Source of the DNA: Bacillota bacterium | GTDB lineage: Bacteria; Bacillota; Clostridia; Christensenellales; CAG-138 | NCBI GenBank assembly: GCA_023455425.1 | Contig: JAEYCM010000014.1 | Span: 1-57,053, forward strand | Length of the DNA stretch: 57,053 nucleotides | Direction of reading: 5' to 3' | In this document: in pieces, positions 16,036 through 23,999 of the stretch | Layout of the letters: each line of letters starts with the position of its first letter | How positions within the stretch are numbered: position 1 is the stretch's first letter | Made by a program: the position numbers and the translations under genes | The notes under the pieces: model-generated | What the model saw: only the letters and a program-made list of their open reading frames with translations | What the model was told of the DNA's origin: nothing | The model's database searches: none

Positions 16036-16849
16036 GCCCTTCCTCCTCTCGTAACCCAATCGATTTCAGCGGCGTCAGACACAGGATGGCCTCCAGCACG
16101 CCGCCGCCGACGGCGAGCGCCTTATCGGATGCGGTGTAGCAATGCTCCACCCTGCACCGCGGGTCCACATCCCCGCTCTTCATGCCCTTATATACCGGCG
16201 TATTGTCCGGCAATATGCCGCGCAATACGCCCGCGATTTCTGTTTTAACCGGAACCCCGTCCACATAGCCCGCAACGTCGCCCGCTTGCACGGTTGCGCC
16301 GATCCCGAGTACCTGCTTGAATACGCCGTCCGCTGGGGCGCGCAGGATACGCTCCAGCATATAACCGCCGATATTGCCGGGTATGCCGGTATTGGGCAAT
16401 GCGGAGCCTTCCAGTATGACGCGGCCCAGCGTATGGCCGCGCTGTGTTTCCACCACGGCGTGGCAGTCCGCCCCTGCGGCAAACCCAGGGCCGACGCCGA
16501 TGACGACGGGAGCATCCGCAAGCGCGGTTCCAAGGTTACGCTTTGCCAAAATGGCATCCACCACGGCGTCCGGCTGTAATTCCCGGATACAATCGGCATT
16601 TGAATCAATGAGCACGGGGATGCGGCCGCTTTGCAGGATTTGCATGGCATCCCGGCTGTTTTGCGAAAGCTCCGCCATGACTCCCTCCACGATAGCCTGT
16701 CCATCCGTTACAGCGGGAGAAAAGCTGACCGTTCTTCGGATGGCGGTGGGATGCATAAGCTCCGTCATCACAACGTCAAATCTTGCGCGCCAAAGCCTCA
16801 GCGCAATGCCCGAGGCGATATCCCCGGCGCCTTTTATGACAACAAGCAT
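16019..16849 (-). CDS. yqeB: Selenium-dependent molybdenum hydroxylase accessory protein YqeB (EF2563 family)
   Basis: A 276-residue protein, ATG chosen behind AAGGAG (MLVVIKGAGDIASGIAL). The N-terminal GAGDIASG resembles a nucleotide-binding turn. PVVIGVGPGFAAGADCHAVVET and NTGIPGNIGGYMLERILR are the family's conserved blocks; the C-terminus holds a cysteine-containing segment (DPRCRVEHC). The family occurs almost only with SelD and molybdenum hydroxylases and is thought to help install the labile selenium ligand on the molybdenum cofactor; the exact reaction is unproven. It overlaps yqeC by 16 bases and selD by 17. Confidence 0.9.
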   Translation of the reverse strand: MLVVIKGAGDIASGIALRLWRARFDVVMTELMHPTAIRRTVSFSPAVTDGQAIVEGVMAELSQNSRDAMQILQSGRIPVLIDSNADCIRELQPDAVVDAILAKRNLGTALADAPVVIGVGPGFAAGADCHAVVETQRGHTLGRVILEGSALPNTGIPGNIGGYMLERILRAPADGVFKQVLGIGATVQAGDVAGYVDGVPVKTEIAGVLRGILPDNTPVYKGMKSGDVDPRCRVEHCYTASDKALAVGGGVLEAILCLTPLKSIGLREEEGHGTGH

Positions 16850-17508
16850 GGTTCTCCTTCTGTCTGCAGCGCGCCTGCAACCGTTTTGCAGGACAAATAC
16901 CGGGCAAGTTCCCTGGCCTGCTCCCACTGTACGGGCGGTTCGACCTTATTGATATAAACAATATCGTGCAGCGCCTCAAGCCGCGCCACGTTCGCGGCGT
17001 CAAGCGGGGTAACGGTGTGGTACAGCCCAACGTTTAAAAGCTTTGCATACAGCTCCGGCCGGTGCGCCGCCGCAACGACAGGCTTTCCGATACCGTCTAT
17101 CCCTATAACCAGTATGGTTTTGTTTGCTTCCTTTGGAATGACGGGCTCGTTCCCCGCGTGCGCCTTTAGCGGCAGGCCCTTGGAACCGTCCGCCTCGCAC
17201 AATACAAAATCCGCCTGCCGCGCAAGCATGGGAATGTCGTCTAGCGGCAGCGTCAGCTTGCCCTCCGGCGTCTTTTGTCCCACGCACAAGAGGCTTTGCG
17301 CCTGCATCGCGTAAGCAATTTCCTCTTCCGTGGGGGAAAACAGCGTCTTTACGCCGTTTGGCGGGTACATTTTCGCGGTAGCGCAGAGGATCACGCTTCC
17401 GCTTCCCAAAAGCTCGGCAGCAAGGCGCATCAACAGAGAGGTCTTTCCCCCGCCGCCGATGATGGCCGTAACGCCCCGCGTAATGCCCAATGCCTGCGCA
17501 TACCGCAC
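16834..17508 (-). CDS. yqeC: Selenium-dependent hydroxylase accessory protein YqeC
   Basis: About 224 residues. I chose the GTG at 17506-17508 because GGAGGA sits six bases upstream; this gives MRYAQALGITRG. A P-loop-like GGGGKTSLLMRLA follows directly, then CEADGSKGLPLKAH and TVTPLDAANVARLEAL, both typical of YqeC. The protein probably binds a nucleotide and works with YqeB and SelD in maturing selenium-containing molybdenum enzymes. It heads the yqeC-yqeB-selD operon, whose promoter overlaps a ModE-like inverted repeat. Confidence 0.88.
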   Translation of the reverse strand: MRYAQALGITRGVTAIIGGGGKTSLLMRLAAELLGSGSVILCATAKMYPPNGVKTLFSPTEEEIAYAMQAQSLLCVGQKTPEGKLTLPLDDIPMLARQADFVLCEADGSKGLPLKAHAGNEPVIPKEANKTILVIGIDGIGKPVVAAAHRPELYAKLLNVGLYHTVTPLDAANVARLEALHDIVYINKVEPPVQWEQARELARYLSCKTVAGALQTEGEPCLLS

Positions 17509-17523
17509 GCTTTTTTCCTCCAA

Positions 17524-17547
17524 CGTTATTCTTGTTTCAGGATAACA
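17524..17547. promoter_or_regulatory. ModE-like operator 1 (9-6-9 inverted repeat)
   Basis: CGTTATTCT, six bases, AGGATAACA on the plus strand. The outer arms CGTTAT and ATAACA are inverted with one mismatch. The layout matches the E. coli ModE box (CGnTATATA-N6-TATATAnCG) and the second copy at 23074. It covers the -10 of the yqeC promoter and lies upstream of the ModE-like gene, so repression and autoregulation are plausible. Confidence 0.55.
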
Positions 17548-17568
17548 TCGGCAAATCCCGCTTGTCAA
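17540..17568 (-). promoter_or_regulatory. Promoter of yqeC-yqeB-selD
   Basis: Minus-strand TTGACA (17563-17568), 17 bases, TTATCC (17540-17545). The perfect -35 with an imperfect -10 buried in an inverted repeat suggests a repressible promoter. Confidence 0.6.
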
Positions 17569-17597
17569 CGGAAGGGCCGGTGGTTTACAATGCGGAT

Positions 17598-17966
17598 ATG
17601 AGCAATGAAAAAAACATACGCCCCGTCCTTTCGATACGGCTTTATACGGAGGAAAAATGCTTTGGCCCCGGCGTTGCGGAGCTTCTTTCCCGCGTACGCG
17701 ACATGCGTTCGCTGCGGTCAGCCGCCATCTCCATGAACATGGCCTACTCCAAGGCCTGGACGATCGTGAAGAAAAGTGAGGATGCGCTCGGCTTCAAGCT
17801 TTTAGTAAGCACCACCGGCGGGCAGCATGGGGGCGGCGCTGTGCTGACCGAAGAGGGAAGCGCGCTGCTTGACAATTACAAGCAATATCTTGCGGACGTG
17901 AAAGCCGTAGCGCAAAAGCTCTTTGATGAGCGCTTCGGCGGGCAAAAGGAACGCAACGAAAAATGA
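17598..17966 (+). CDS. ModE-type winged-helix regulator lacking the molybdate-binding domain
   Basis: A 122-residue protein with the LysR-like/ModE N-terminal HTH: FGPGVAELLSRV, SLRSAAISMNMAYSKAW, then a wing region TGGQHGGGAVLTEEG and a C-terminal helix. E. coli ModE is about 260 residues with two MOP domains for molybdate; these are entirely missing, so metal sensing must be indirect or absent. The SD is weak (GCGGAT). It overlaps the next gene by four bases (ATGA). Divergent from yqeC and near xdhABC, it is the obvious candidate to bind the two ModE-like boxes. Confidence 0.85.
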   Translation: MSNEKNIRPVLSIRLYTEEKCFGPGVAELLSRVRDMRSLRSAAISMNMAYSKAWTIVKKSEDALGFKLLVSTTGGQHGGGAVLTEEGSALLDNYKQYLADVKAVAQKLFDERFGGQKERNEK

Positions 17967-18967
17967 ACGGCAAATACAGCCTGTCGATCGAGCCATCCTT
18001 TCGCGGGTGCGTTCTGATCACGCAAAACGGAAAAACGCTCTATGAGCATGCCTCCGGTTTTGCCGACCTTGCAAACGAGCGCCCCAACACGCTGGATACC
18101 AGGTTTCCTACCGCGTCCGCAGGCAAAGTACTTGTGGCAGTTGCCATATTACAGCTGATGGAACAGGGCAGGCTGAGGCTTGCCGATACCATTTCTCAAA
18201 TACTCCCTTTTGATCTTCATGCAATCGACCCTGTGGTTACAATCGAACAGCTGCTGACGCACACCTCTAGCATACCGGATTATTTTGACGAATCCGTTAT
18301 GGACGATTACAGCGCTCTTTGGAAAGAGTTTCCCAACTATAAAATCCGCTCCTGCAAGGACTTGCTGCCGCTCTTTTGGGATAAGCCCATGCTGCATACG
18401 CCCGGAGAACGCTTCCAATACAACAATGCAGGCTATGTTATGCTGGGGTTGGTAGTAGAAACGCTTACAGGCATGCCGTTTGACGCGTTTCTTTCGGACT
18501 CTGTTTTGAACCCCGCGAATATGCGGCGTACGGGATATTACGAGCTGGACCGGCTGCCAAAGAACTGCGCCAACGCTTATCTCTTTGACGAAGCGAAGAG
18601 CGAATACTATACCAACATCTACAGCGTGGACGCAAAGGGCACAGGCGCGGGCGGCGCTTATACAACCGTAGAAGATATCGAGCGTTTCTGGCATGCGCTC
18701 TTTGGCGGAACCCTGTTGCAGCCGGATACCGTTGCACGCATGATCCAGCCGCAAAGTATGGATGAGACCAGCAAATACGGCTATGGGGTTTGGCTGCGCA
18801 GGCGCGGGGATGGGTATGTTCCATATATTCAGGGGTGCGATCCCGGCGTCAGCTTTTTATCTTCCTATGACCCTGTTGCCTCCCGTTGCATCACGCTGGT
18901 CAGCAACTATGGCGACAACGTGTGGAAATTGAACAGAAGCATACTGGAACGGTTGGATAATGTTTAG
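17963..18967 (+). CDS. Serine hydrolase, beta-lactamase class C / penicillin-binding-protein-like family
   Basis: A 334-residue protein of the AmpC/esterase fold. The nucleophile motif SxxK is SAGK (Ser52, Lys55), the second motif YxN is YNN in FQYNNAGYV, and the family segment LLTHTSSIPDYF is present. There is no signal peptide, so it is probably cytoplasmic, unlike true beta-lactamases; an esterase, amidase or D-aminopeptidase role is more likely. It is translationally coupled to the ModE-like regulator, an unusual partnership. A strong terminator follows directly. Confidence 0.82.
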   Translation: MNGKYSLSIEPSFRGCVLITQNGKTLYEHASGFADLANERPNTLDTRFPTASAGKVLVAVAILQLMEQGRLRLADTISQILPFDLHAIDPVVTIEQLLTHTSSIPDYFDESVMDDYSALWKEFPNYKIRSCKDLLPLFWDKPMLHTPGERFQYNNAGYVMLGLVVETLTGMPFDAFLSDSVLNPANMRRTGYYELDRLPKNCANAYLFDEAKSEYYTNIYSVDAKGTGAGGAYTTVEDIERFWHALFGGTLLQPDTVARMIQPQSMDETSKYGYGVWLRRRGDGYVPYIQGCDPGVSFLSSYDPVASRCITLVSNYGDNVWKLNRSILERLDNV

Positions 18968-18996
18968 GGACGGCCAATGCCGTCCCTTGTTTTTTT
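18966..18996 (+). terminator. Terminator of the regulator/hydrolase operon
   Basis: Stem AGGGACGGC/GCCGTCCCT, loop CAAT, then TG and a run of seven T. It overlaps the stop codon of the hydrolase. Confidence 0.92.
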
Positions 18997-19012
18997 AACT
19001 CTAATATTACGC

Positions 19013-19303
19013 TTATTCCACCCCGTAGTTGTTCTCTTTATTGGCCCAGTCCACCGTGCGGATGGAATAGGTCTTGTATCCGTCTTTTATAAATGGGTCC
19101 CGCTGCGCGACGCCGTGCGCTTCCCCAAGTGACGCGGCGCGAACAAGCACCATGCCGCCCGGGTAATCCGTAAACGGGCCGCAGGCAAAAAGCTTTCCTT
19201 CCTCGTCCAACGCTTTTAAGTGGGCCACATGCCGCTCAATCGCATCGAACGTCAAAGGCAAGCCGTTTTCGAGCAGGATCAGGTACAGACGCTGTTCCTG
19301 CAT
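19013..19303 (-). CDS. YciI-like small protein
   Basis: A 96-residue protein of the YciI/YCII fold, starting MQEQRLYLILLENG with AAAGG nine bases upstream. The family signatures are the repeated His/Asp pattern (ERHVAHLKALDEEGKLFACGP) and AQRDPFIKDG. YciI proteins are small ferredoxin-fold enzymes or binding proteins of mostly unknown chemistry. It is last in the xdhA-xdhB-xdhC operon, four bases after xdhC, so a role linked to the hydroxylase substrate is possible. Confidence 0.8.
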   Translation of the reverse strand: MQEQRLYLILLENGLPLTFDAIERHVAHLKALDEEGKLFACGPFTDYPGGMVLVRAASLGEAHGVAQRDPFIKDGYKTYSIRTVDWANKENNYGVE

Positions 19304-19307
19304 ACGG

Positions 19308-19796
19308 TTAAGCCTTTGCCGCAAGCCGCTGCTTCATGGTCTTTTCCACGGCGTTCAATATGTTCTCATACCCTGTGCACCGGCACAGGTGCCCTGCGAG
19401 AAGCTTCCGCAATTCGTCCCGGGTGTATTCGTGGCCGGATTCCAATATTTCCACAGCCGTCATGATAAAGCCGGGCGTGCAGAAGCCGCACTGCACCGCG
19501 CCTTCCTCGATGAACGCCTGCTGGATGTCCGCAAGCTCGCCGTTGGGGCCAAGCAGGCTTTCGAGCGTACGGATGTGTTTTCCTTCCGCCCATACCGCAA
19601 GGTAGATGCAGGAGTTAAAGCACTCGCCGTCGATCATGACATTGCATGCACCGCATTCGCCGACTTCGCAGCCTTTTTTCACGCTGGTCAGGCGGTAATC
19701 GTTGCGCAGCATATCCGTAAGCGACGCCCGCACATCCACATAATTTTCCACTTGTTTACCGTTTATGGTACAGCGGAGCAACTGCATCTGTTTCAT
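19308..19796 (-). CDS. xdhC: Xanthine-dehydrogenase-type [2Fe-2S] subunit
   Basis: A 162-residue subunit carrying two [2Fe-2S] clusters. The plant-type cluster uses GCEVGECGACNV plus a downstream Cys; the second uses QCGFCTPGF and HLCRCTGYENI. It passes electrons from the molybdenum centre to the FAD subunit. It overlaps xdhB by four bases. The gene order large-FAD-FeS matches E. coli xdhABC. The family includes xanthine, nicotinate and purine hydroxylases, so the substrate is not fixed by this subunit. Confidence 0.93.
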   Translation of the reverse strand: MKQMQLLRCTINGKQVENYVDVRASLTDMLRNDYRLTSVKKGCEVGECGACNVMIDGECFNSCIYLAVWAEGKHIRTLESLLGPNGELADIQQAFIEEGAVQCGFCTPGFIMTAVEILESGHEYTRDELRKLLAGHLCRCTGYENILNAVEKTMKQRLAAKA

Positions 19797-20674
19797 AGCG
19801 TACCTCCCGCAAGCGTAATCGCGCGGACAAACGCGCGCTTGGTGAGTTCCTCCACCAACTGGAGCCGCAGTTCCTTGCTGGCGCGCCAGCTCGTGCGCGG
19901 GTTAACGTCCAGCAGCGACGCGCTACCCGCAGCTTCTACGGTTTCTGCGGAAACGGGCTTGCCGTTTGCCGCAGCCTCCGCGCTCGGCGCGCGCATGGGC
20001 ACAGGCCCCGCGACGCCGAACGCCACGCGCATGCGCTCCACTGTTTTCTTATCCTCCGAAAGCCGTACGTTGACGGAACACCCTAGCGTGGCAATATCCA
20101 TGGCGTTGCGCATAGCGTACTTAATATAGTTGCCGCGGCAGTTTTCGTAGCTCTCTTTTTTAATCAGGATCGCCGTCAGCAGTTCCGCAGGCTGCAACGC
20201 GACCTTGCCCGCCTTGACATAGAACTGCTGGATGGGCAATTGCCGCACACCTTCCGGGCCGGTCATCTCCATGATTGCGTCCCAGGCGACAAGGGTCGCC
20301 CCGGAATCGGCGCTCGTCACACCGTTGCAGGTGTTGCCGCCGATGGTGCCGATGTTCCTTACCTGCGGGCCGCCCACTTCATTGACCGCTTCGCCCAGAA
20401 CGTTGATGTATTTCTGAATGAGCGGGTGCTTTGTGATATGCGTAAAGCTGGTGAGCGGCAGGATGCGGAGCGTGCCGTCCTCATCCATGGTCACGCCGCG
20501 CAATTCGTCAAGCTTTTGTATGCTCACCAATGTCGCACCCGCTAAGCGCCCTTCGCGAATCTGGACCAGCACGTCGCTGCCGCCCGCAATGATCTTTGCT
20601 TCCGGGTGCTGCTGCAAAAGCTCGATGGCATGGGGCACGGAAGTCGCTTCGTATAAAGCCTCGATATCGTACAT
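19793..20674 (-). CDS. xdhB: Xanthine-dehydrogenase-type FAD-binding subunit
   Basis: A 293-residue FAD subunit of the CO-dehydrogenase flavoprotein family. FAD-binding motifs are AKIIAGGSDVLVQIREG near residue 25 and QVRNIGTIGGNTCNGVTSAD near 105. It takes electrons from XdhC and reduces NAD or another acceptor. It starts 24 bases after xdhA behind AAGGAAGGACGG and overlaps xdhC, so the three subunits are made as a unit. Confidence 0.93.
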   Translation of the reverse strand: MYDIEALYEATSVPHAIELLQQHPEAKIIAGGSDVLVQIREGRLAGATLVSIQKLDELRGVTMDEDGTLRILPLTSFTHITKHPLIQKYINVLGEAVNEVGGPQVRNIGTIGGNTCNGVTSADSGATLVAWDAIMEMTGPEGVRQLPIQQFYVKAGKVALQPAELLTAILIKKESYENCRGNYIKYAMRNAMDIATLGCSVNVRLSEDKKTVERMRVAFGVAGPVPMRAPSAEAAANGKPVSAETVEAAGSASLLDVNPRTSWRASKELRLQLVEELTKRAFVRAITLAGGTL

Positions 20675-20698
20675 ACTGTTGCTCCGTCCTTCCTTGCG

Positions 20699-22987
20699 CT
20701 AAATCAGGCCTGCGTCTTTGAATGCGGGGAAAAGCACATGCGGCGTCAGCGGAATCTTATTGACCGAAACGCCTGTCGCATTCAGCACCGCGTTGCGTAT
20801 GGCAGGCGCGCCCGAAACCGTGGGCGGCTCGCCAAGCGCCTTCGTGCCATACGCGCTTGTCGGCTCGTAGTTTTCCACAAACTGCGCTTCCAGATGCGGG
20901 TGGTCCATAAACGTGGAAAGCTTGTAATCAAGCAGGTTATCGTTGAGAGGTTTTCCCGTCTTTTCATCAAAGAGCATCTGCTCGCCAAGGCCGAAGCCGA
21001 TGGCCATGCTCATGCCGCCATGTACCTGGGCTTCCGCAAGCTGGGGATTGATGAGCTGGCCACAGTCATGTACGTTGACCATATCCAGAAGCTTTACCTT
21101 GCCCAGGGGGATATCCACTTCCACCTCTGCGAAGGTGCACCCAAAGCTGTAGGCGTTGGTCTTGCACTGGTAGGTGCTCTCCGCCGTCAGATGCTCGGAA
21201 TGCACCATGCTGTAAAGCACTTCCGTCGCAAGCTCGCCCAAGGTGGTAATCACCTTGTTGTTGTTGGACTTGTGCACGATGTTGCCGTCCACAATGTCAA
21301 GGTCGAGGATCTGGAAGCGGTAGAGCTCGTGCGCGTGGCCGAGGATCTTCTGCTTGAGCATATCCGCCGTCTGCCGGACGGCCATACCGCCCACATAGGT
21401 CTGGCGGGACGCGTAAGCGCCCGTGCCGAACGGGGTAATATCCGTATCCTGCGTGCTCACCACATGCACATCCTTAAACGGGATGCCTAACGTCTCAGAC
21501 GTCATCTGCGCAAACGCGGTATCCGCACCCTGACCGATTTCGGTTTCCGCAAGCTGTATCTGCACGGAACCGTCCTGATTAAGTACCATGCGGCAAGAAG
21601 ATACCTCAAGGGAAATCGGCCAGACAGCAGTATTGTACCAGAAGATGGACATGCCTACGCCGCGGCGGATGGGCCCAGTCTGGTTTTCATACAGCTTGCG
21701 CTTTTCTTCCCACTTGATATACTCCTTGCCCTTTTCCATACACTGGTTGAAGCTGTCAAAATAGTTGACGTTCTTGGAGAAGGGATCGCAATAGCCAACG
21801 GGCATCATATTGAGCTTGCGGAACGCCATCGGTTCCATGCCGATGGTGCGCGCAATATCGTCCGAATGGCTTTCCACCGCGAACATGGACTGCGGGATGC
21901 CGTAGCCGCGCATGGCGCCCGCAATGGGCAGATTGGTGAATACGGTATACCCTTCGACCTTCTTCGCTTTTTCATCATTGTAAAGTTGCTTGAAGCCGCT
22001 CATGGCTTTCGAGCAGATGCTGTGCCCATGTGACGCGTATGCGCCCTGGTTGGAGAAATACTGCGCGCTGCGCGCAACAATCCTTCCGTCCGGACGGACA
22101 TACGAGGTCAGGTGAATTTTTATGGCGTGGCGCACGCGGGTGGCAAAGAACGTCTCCTCACGCGTAAGCTCCAGCTTTACAAGCCTGCCGCCCACCTGCT
22201 GGGATAAATAGGCGTTGAGGGGCTCATACAAAACATCCTGTTTGTTGCCGAAACCGCCGCCGAGGTAGGGCTTTATGACGCGCACGCTGCCCCAGGGCAT
22301 TCCAAGCGCCTGTCCGATCACGCGCCGCGTGATGTGCGGAATCTGCGTGGAGGAAACGACCGTCATCTTACTGCCTTCCATGTAGGCGTAGGAAATCGGC
22401 GGCTCAATATGGCAGTGCTGGACAATAGGCGTCTCATACCAGCCTTCTACCTTAATAAGCCCTTCTTCCTTTATGGCCTCTTCAAAATTGCCCTCTTCGG
22501 AAGCGGTGTGGCCGAGTATATTGTTCGAGTACGCCTCATGAAGCTGCGGCGCGCCGTCTTTCATCGCTTCAATCGGGTCGAGCACCATCGGATATTCCTC
22601 GTACTCCACCTTGATGGCCTTCAATGCGCGGGAAGCGGCAACTTCATCTTCCGCAACAACGGCGGCAATATTATCACCATACAGGCGAACGCGTTTGTTC
22701 AAAAGCAACATATCCGCAACATCCTGATGGTGCGGATCGGTCGACCACGGATGTCCCGCCGTGGGAAACGGGCGCTCGGGCACGTCAAAGCAGGTGACGA
22801 TTTTCACGACACCGGGCATTTTGAGCGCTTCACTGATGTCCATTTTCGTAACAAGGCCGTTGGCGATTGTGGAATGCAGTACCTTTGCAATCAGCGCATT
22901 TTTTTCCACAAGGTCGTCGGTGTATTTTGCCCTGCCTGTTACTTTATCAAATGCGTCTATGCGCGGAACACTTTTTCCTACGCTCAT
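20699..22987 (-). CDS. xdhA: Xanthine-dehydrogenase-type molybdopterin-binding subunit
   Basis: A 762-residue catalytic subunit, start MSVGKSVPRIDAFDKVTGRA behind TTGGAGGGATCGG. Molybdopterin motifs are GGGFGNKQD, AMRGYGIPQS, the QIQLAETEIGQGADT loop and GEPPTVSGAPAIRNAV, which contains the catalytic Glu. First of the xdhA-xdhB-xdhC-yciI operon. The adjacent selD/yqeB/yqeC genes suggest that this enzyme, the 24000-26558 enzyme, or both carry a labile selenium ligand. Xanthine is the likely substrate given the nucleoside transporter nearby, but other purine or heterocycle substrates fit equally well. Confidence 0.92.
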   Translation of the reverse strand: MSVGKSVPRIDAFDKVTGRAKYTDDLVEKNALIAKVLHSTIANGLVTKMDISEALKMPGVVKIVTCFDVPERPFPTAGHPWSTDPHHQDVADMLLLNKRVRLYGDNIAAVVAEDEVAASRALKAIKVEYEEYPMVLDPIEAMKDGAPQLHEAYSNNILGHTASEEGNFEEAIKEEGLIKVEGWYETPIVQHCHIEPPISYAYMEGSKMTVVSSTQIPHITRRVIGQALGMPWGSVRVIKPYLGGGFGNKQDVLYEPLNAYLSQQVGGRLVKLELTREETFFATRVRHAIKIHLTSYVRPDGRIVARSAQYFSNQGAYASHGHSICSKAMSGFKQLYNDEKAKKVEGYTVFTNLPIAGAMRGYGIPQSMFAVESHSDDIARTIGMEPMAFRKLNMMPVGYCDPFSKNVNYFDSFNQCMEKGKEYIKWEEKRKLYENQTGPIRRGVGMSIFWYNTAVWPISLEVSSCRMVLNQDGSVQIQLAETEIGQGADTAFAQMTSETLGIPFKDVHVVSTQDTDITPFGTGAYASRQTYVGGMAVRQTADMLKQKILGHAHELYRFQILDLDIVDGNIVHKSNNNKVITTLGELATEVLYSMVHSEHLTAESTYQCKTNAYSFGCTFAEVEVDIPLGKVKLLDMVNVHDCGQLINPQLAEAQVHGGMSMAIGFGLGEQMLFDEKTGKPLNDNLLDYKLSTFMDHPHLEAQFVENYEPTSAYGTKALGEPPTVSGAPAIRNAVLNATGVSVNKIPLTPHVLFPAFKDAGLI

Positions 22988-23037
22988 CCGCCGATCCCTC
23001 CAAGCTAACAGTTTTTTTTGCTGGCTTACTTTTTTTC

Positions 23038-23046
23038 ATTATACCA
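23038..23046 (-). promoter_or_regulatory. Extended -10 promoter of xdhABC
   Basis: Minus-strand TGGTATAAT (TATAAT at 23038-23043), 50 bases upstream of xdhA. The -35 position reads TGGGAT, far from consensus, so activation from upstream is likely. Confidence 0.6.
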
Positions 23047-23073
23047 TTAATGAATGTAAAATCCCAGTAAGTA

Positions 23074-23097
23074 CGCTATCCTATTTTATATATAACG
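23074..23097. promoter_or_regulatory. ModE-like operator 2 upstream of xdhA
   Basis: CGCTATCCT, six bases, TATATAACG. The right arm matches the E. coli ModE half-site TATATAACG fully and the left arm matches CGCTAT. It has the same 9-6-9 geometry as 17524-17547. It ends eight bases upstream of the weak xdhA -35, a position suited to activation. Confidence 0.6.
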
Positions 23098-23112
23098 CGC
23101 GTGTGTCACGCG
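23098..23112. promoter_or_regulatory. Perfect inverted repeat next to operator 2
   Basis: CGCGTG-TGT-CACGCG, immediately adjoining the ModE-like box in the divergent xdhA/mocA spacer. It could be a second operator; no family is recognised. Confidence 0.4.
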
Positions 23113-23136
23113 TAACAGGCTGTCCGTTTCCCACTG

Positions 23137-23166
23137 TTGTTTTATGCCCGGAAACAGGGGTATACT
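23137..23166 (+). promoter_or_regulatory. Promoter of the mocA-like gene
   Basis: TTGTTT (23137-23142), 18 bases, TATACT (23161-23166), 32 bases before the ATG. Confidence 0.65.
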
Positions 23167-23198
23167 CTTAGAAAGTACCGCAATACAGGAGGCCGCCC

Positions 23199-23792
23199 AT
23201 GCAAGAGAATCAACCAAATATCGGCTGCGTGCTCATGGCCGCCGGCAATTCCCGCCGGTTTGGCAGCAACAAGCTTTCCGTAAAGCTCGATGGGATGACT
23301 TTGGCCGAATACGCGCTTAACGCTGTCCCTTCCGAAGTGTTTTCACGCGTGGTTGTGGTCACGCAGTACCCGGAGATCGTGGAACTGGCAAAAAACCGGG
23401 GGTTCTTAGTAAAAATCAATCAGGAACCGGAAAGGGGCCTGTCCCATACCATCCACCTCGGAATGGAGGCGCTTTTGGATATGGACGCCATCCTGTTTCT
23501 GGTGGCGGATCAGCCTATGCTGCGTCAGGAAACCATAGAAAACGTGGTGTTACTCTACCGCGAACATCCAGACCGCATCGTCATCGCGGGCCACGACGGG
23601 CGGCGCGGCAACCCCTGCATATTCCCAAAGGAATTTAACGAAGAACTGTTTGCCCTCACGGGCGATATGGGGGGCGTTGTCGTCATCAAAGCGCACGAAG
23701 ACCGGGTTTTGTGCTTCAATGTGGAGGATGTGCGCGAGCTCATCGATGTGGATACGGAGCACACGCTGTCCGAGTTGATGAAAACGCCATAA
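23199..23792 (+). CDS. mocA: Molybdenum cofactor cytidylyltransferase-like protein
   Basis: A 197-residue nucleotidyltransferase starting MQENQPNIGCVLMAAGNSRRFG behind AGGAGG. The NTP loop AAGNSRRFGSNK, LVADQPML with the metal-binding Asp, and GHDGRRGNPCIFPK are typical of MocA/YgfJ proteins. MocA joins CMP to molybdopterin to form the cytosine dinucleotide cofactor of xanthine-dehydrogenase-family enzymes. A guanylyl version is not excluded. Lying between the two hydroxylase operons and divergent from xdhABC, it most likely matures their cofactor. Confidence 0.85.
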   Translation: MQENQPNIGCVLMAAGNSRRFGSNKLSVKLDGMTLAEYALNAVPSEVFSRVVVVTQYPEIVELAKNRGFLVKINQEPERGLSHTIHLGMEALLDMDAILFLVADQPMLRQETIENVVLLYREHPDRIVIAGHDGRRGNPCIFPKEFNEELFALTGDMGGVVVIKAHEDRVLCFNVEDVRELIDVDTEHTLSELMKTP

Positions 23793-23809
23793 TCTCAAAT
23801 GTATCTTAG

Positions 23810-23999
23810 AGGCTCTGCCTCCAAACCTCCGCTTAGGGCCGTAACGACCCTAAGAACCCATATTTGAAAACGTCTTATTCTAAGATGTTTTCGAGAAAGG
23901 AATTCCAAGGGGACTGGTCCCTTTGGTGGAGGTTCGAGGGCAAAGTCCTCGAAAAGGTTTCGCTACAAATTGTAGCCGGGGAAACATTTCCCCGGCTTT
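23810..23999. repeat. Cluster of five hairpins between convergent genes
   Basis: In order: CTTAGGG/CCCTAAG; GAAAACGTCTTA/TAAGATGTTTTC; CCAAGGG/TCCCTTTGG; TCGAGG/CCTCGA; and GCCGGGGAAA/TTTCCCCGGC. The last is a strong bidirectional terminator for mocA and the convergent 24000-26558 gene. The others, with AGGCTCTGCCTCCAAACCTCC and GGAGGTTCGAGGGC, resemble intergenic repeats seen in Clostridia genomes, though I cannot name the family. Confidence 0.6.
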
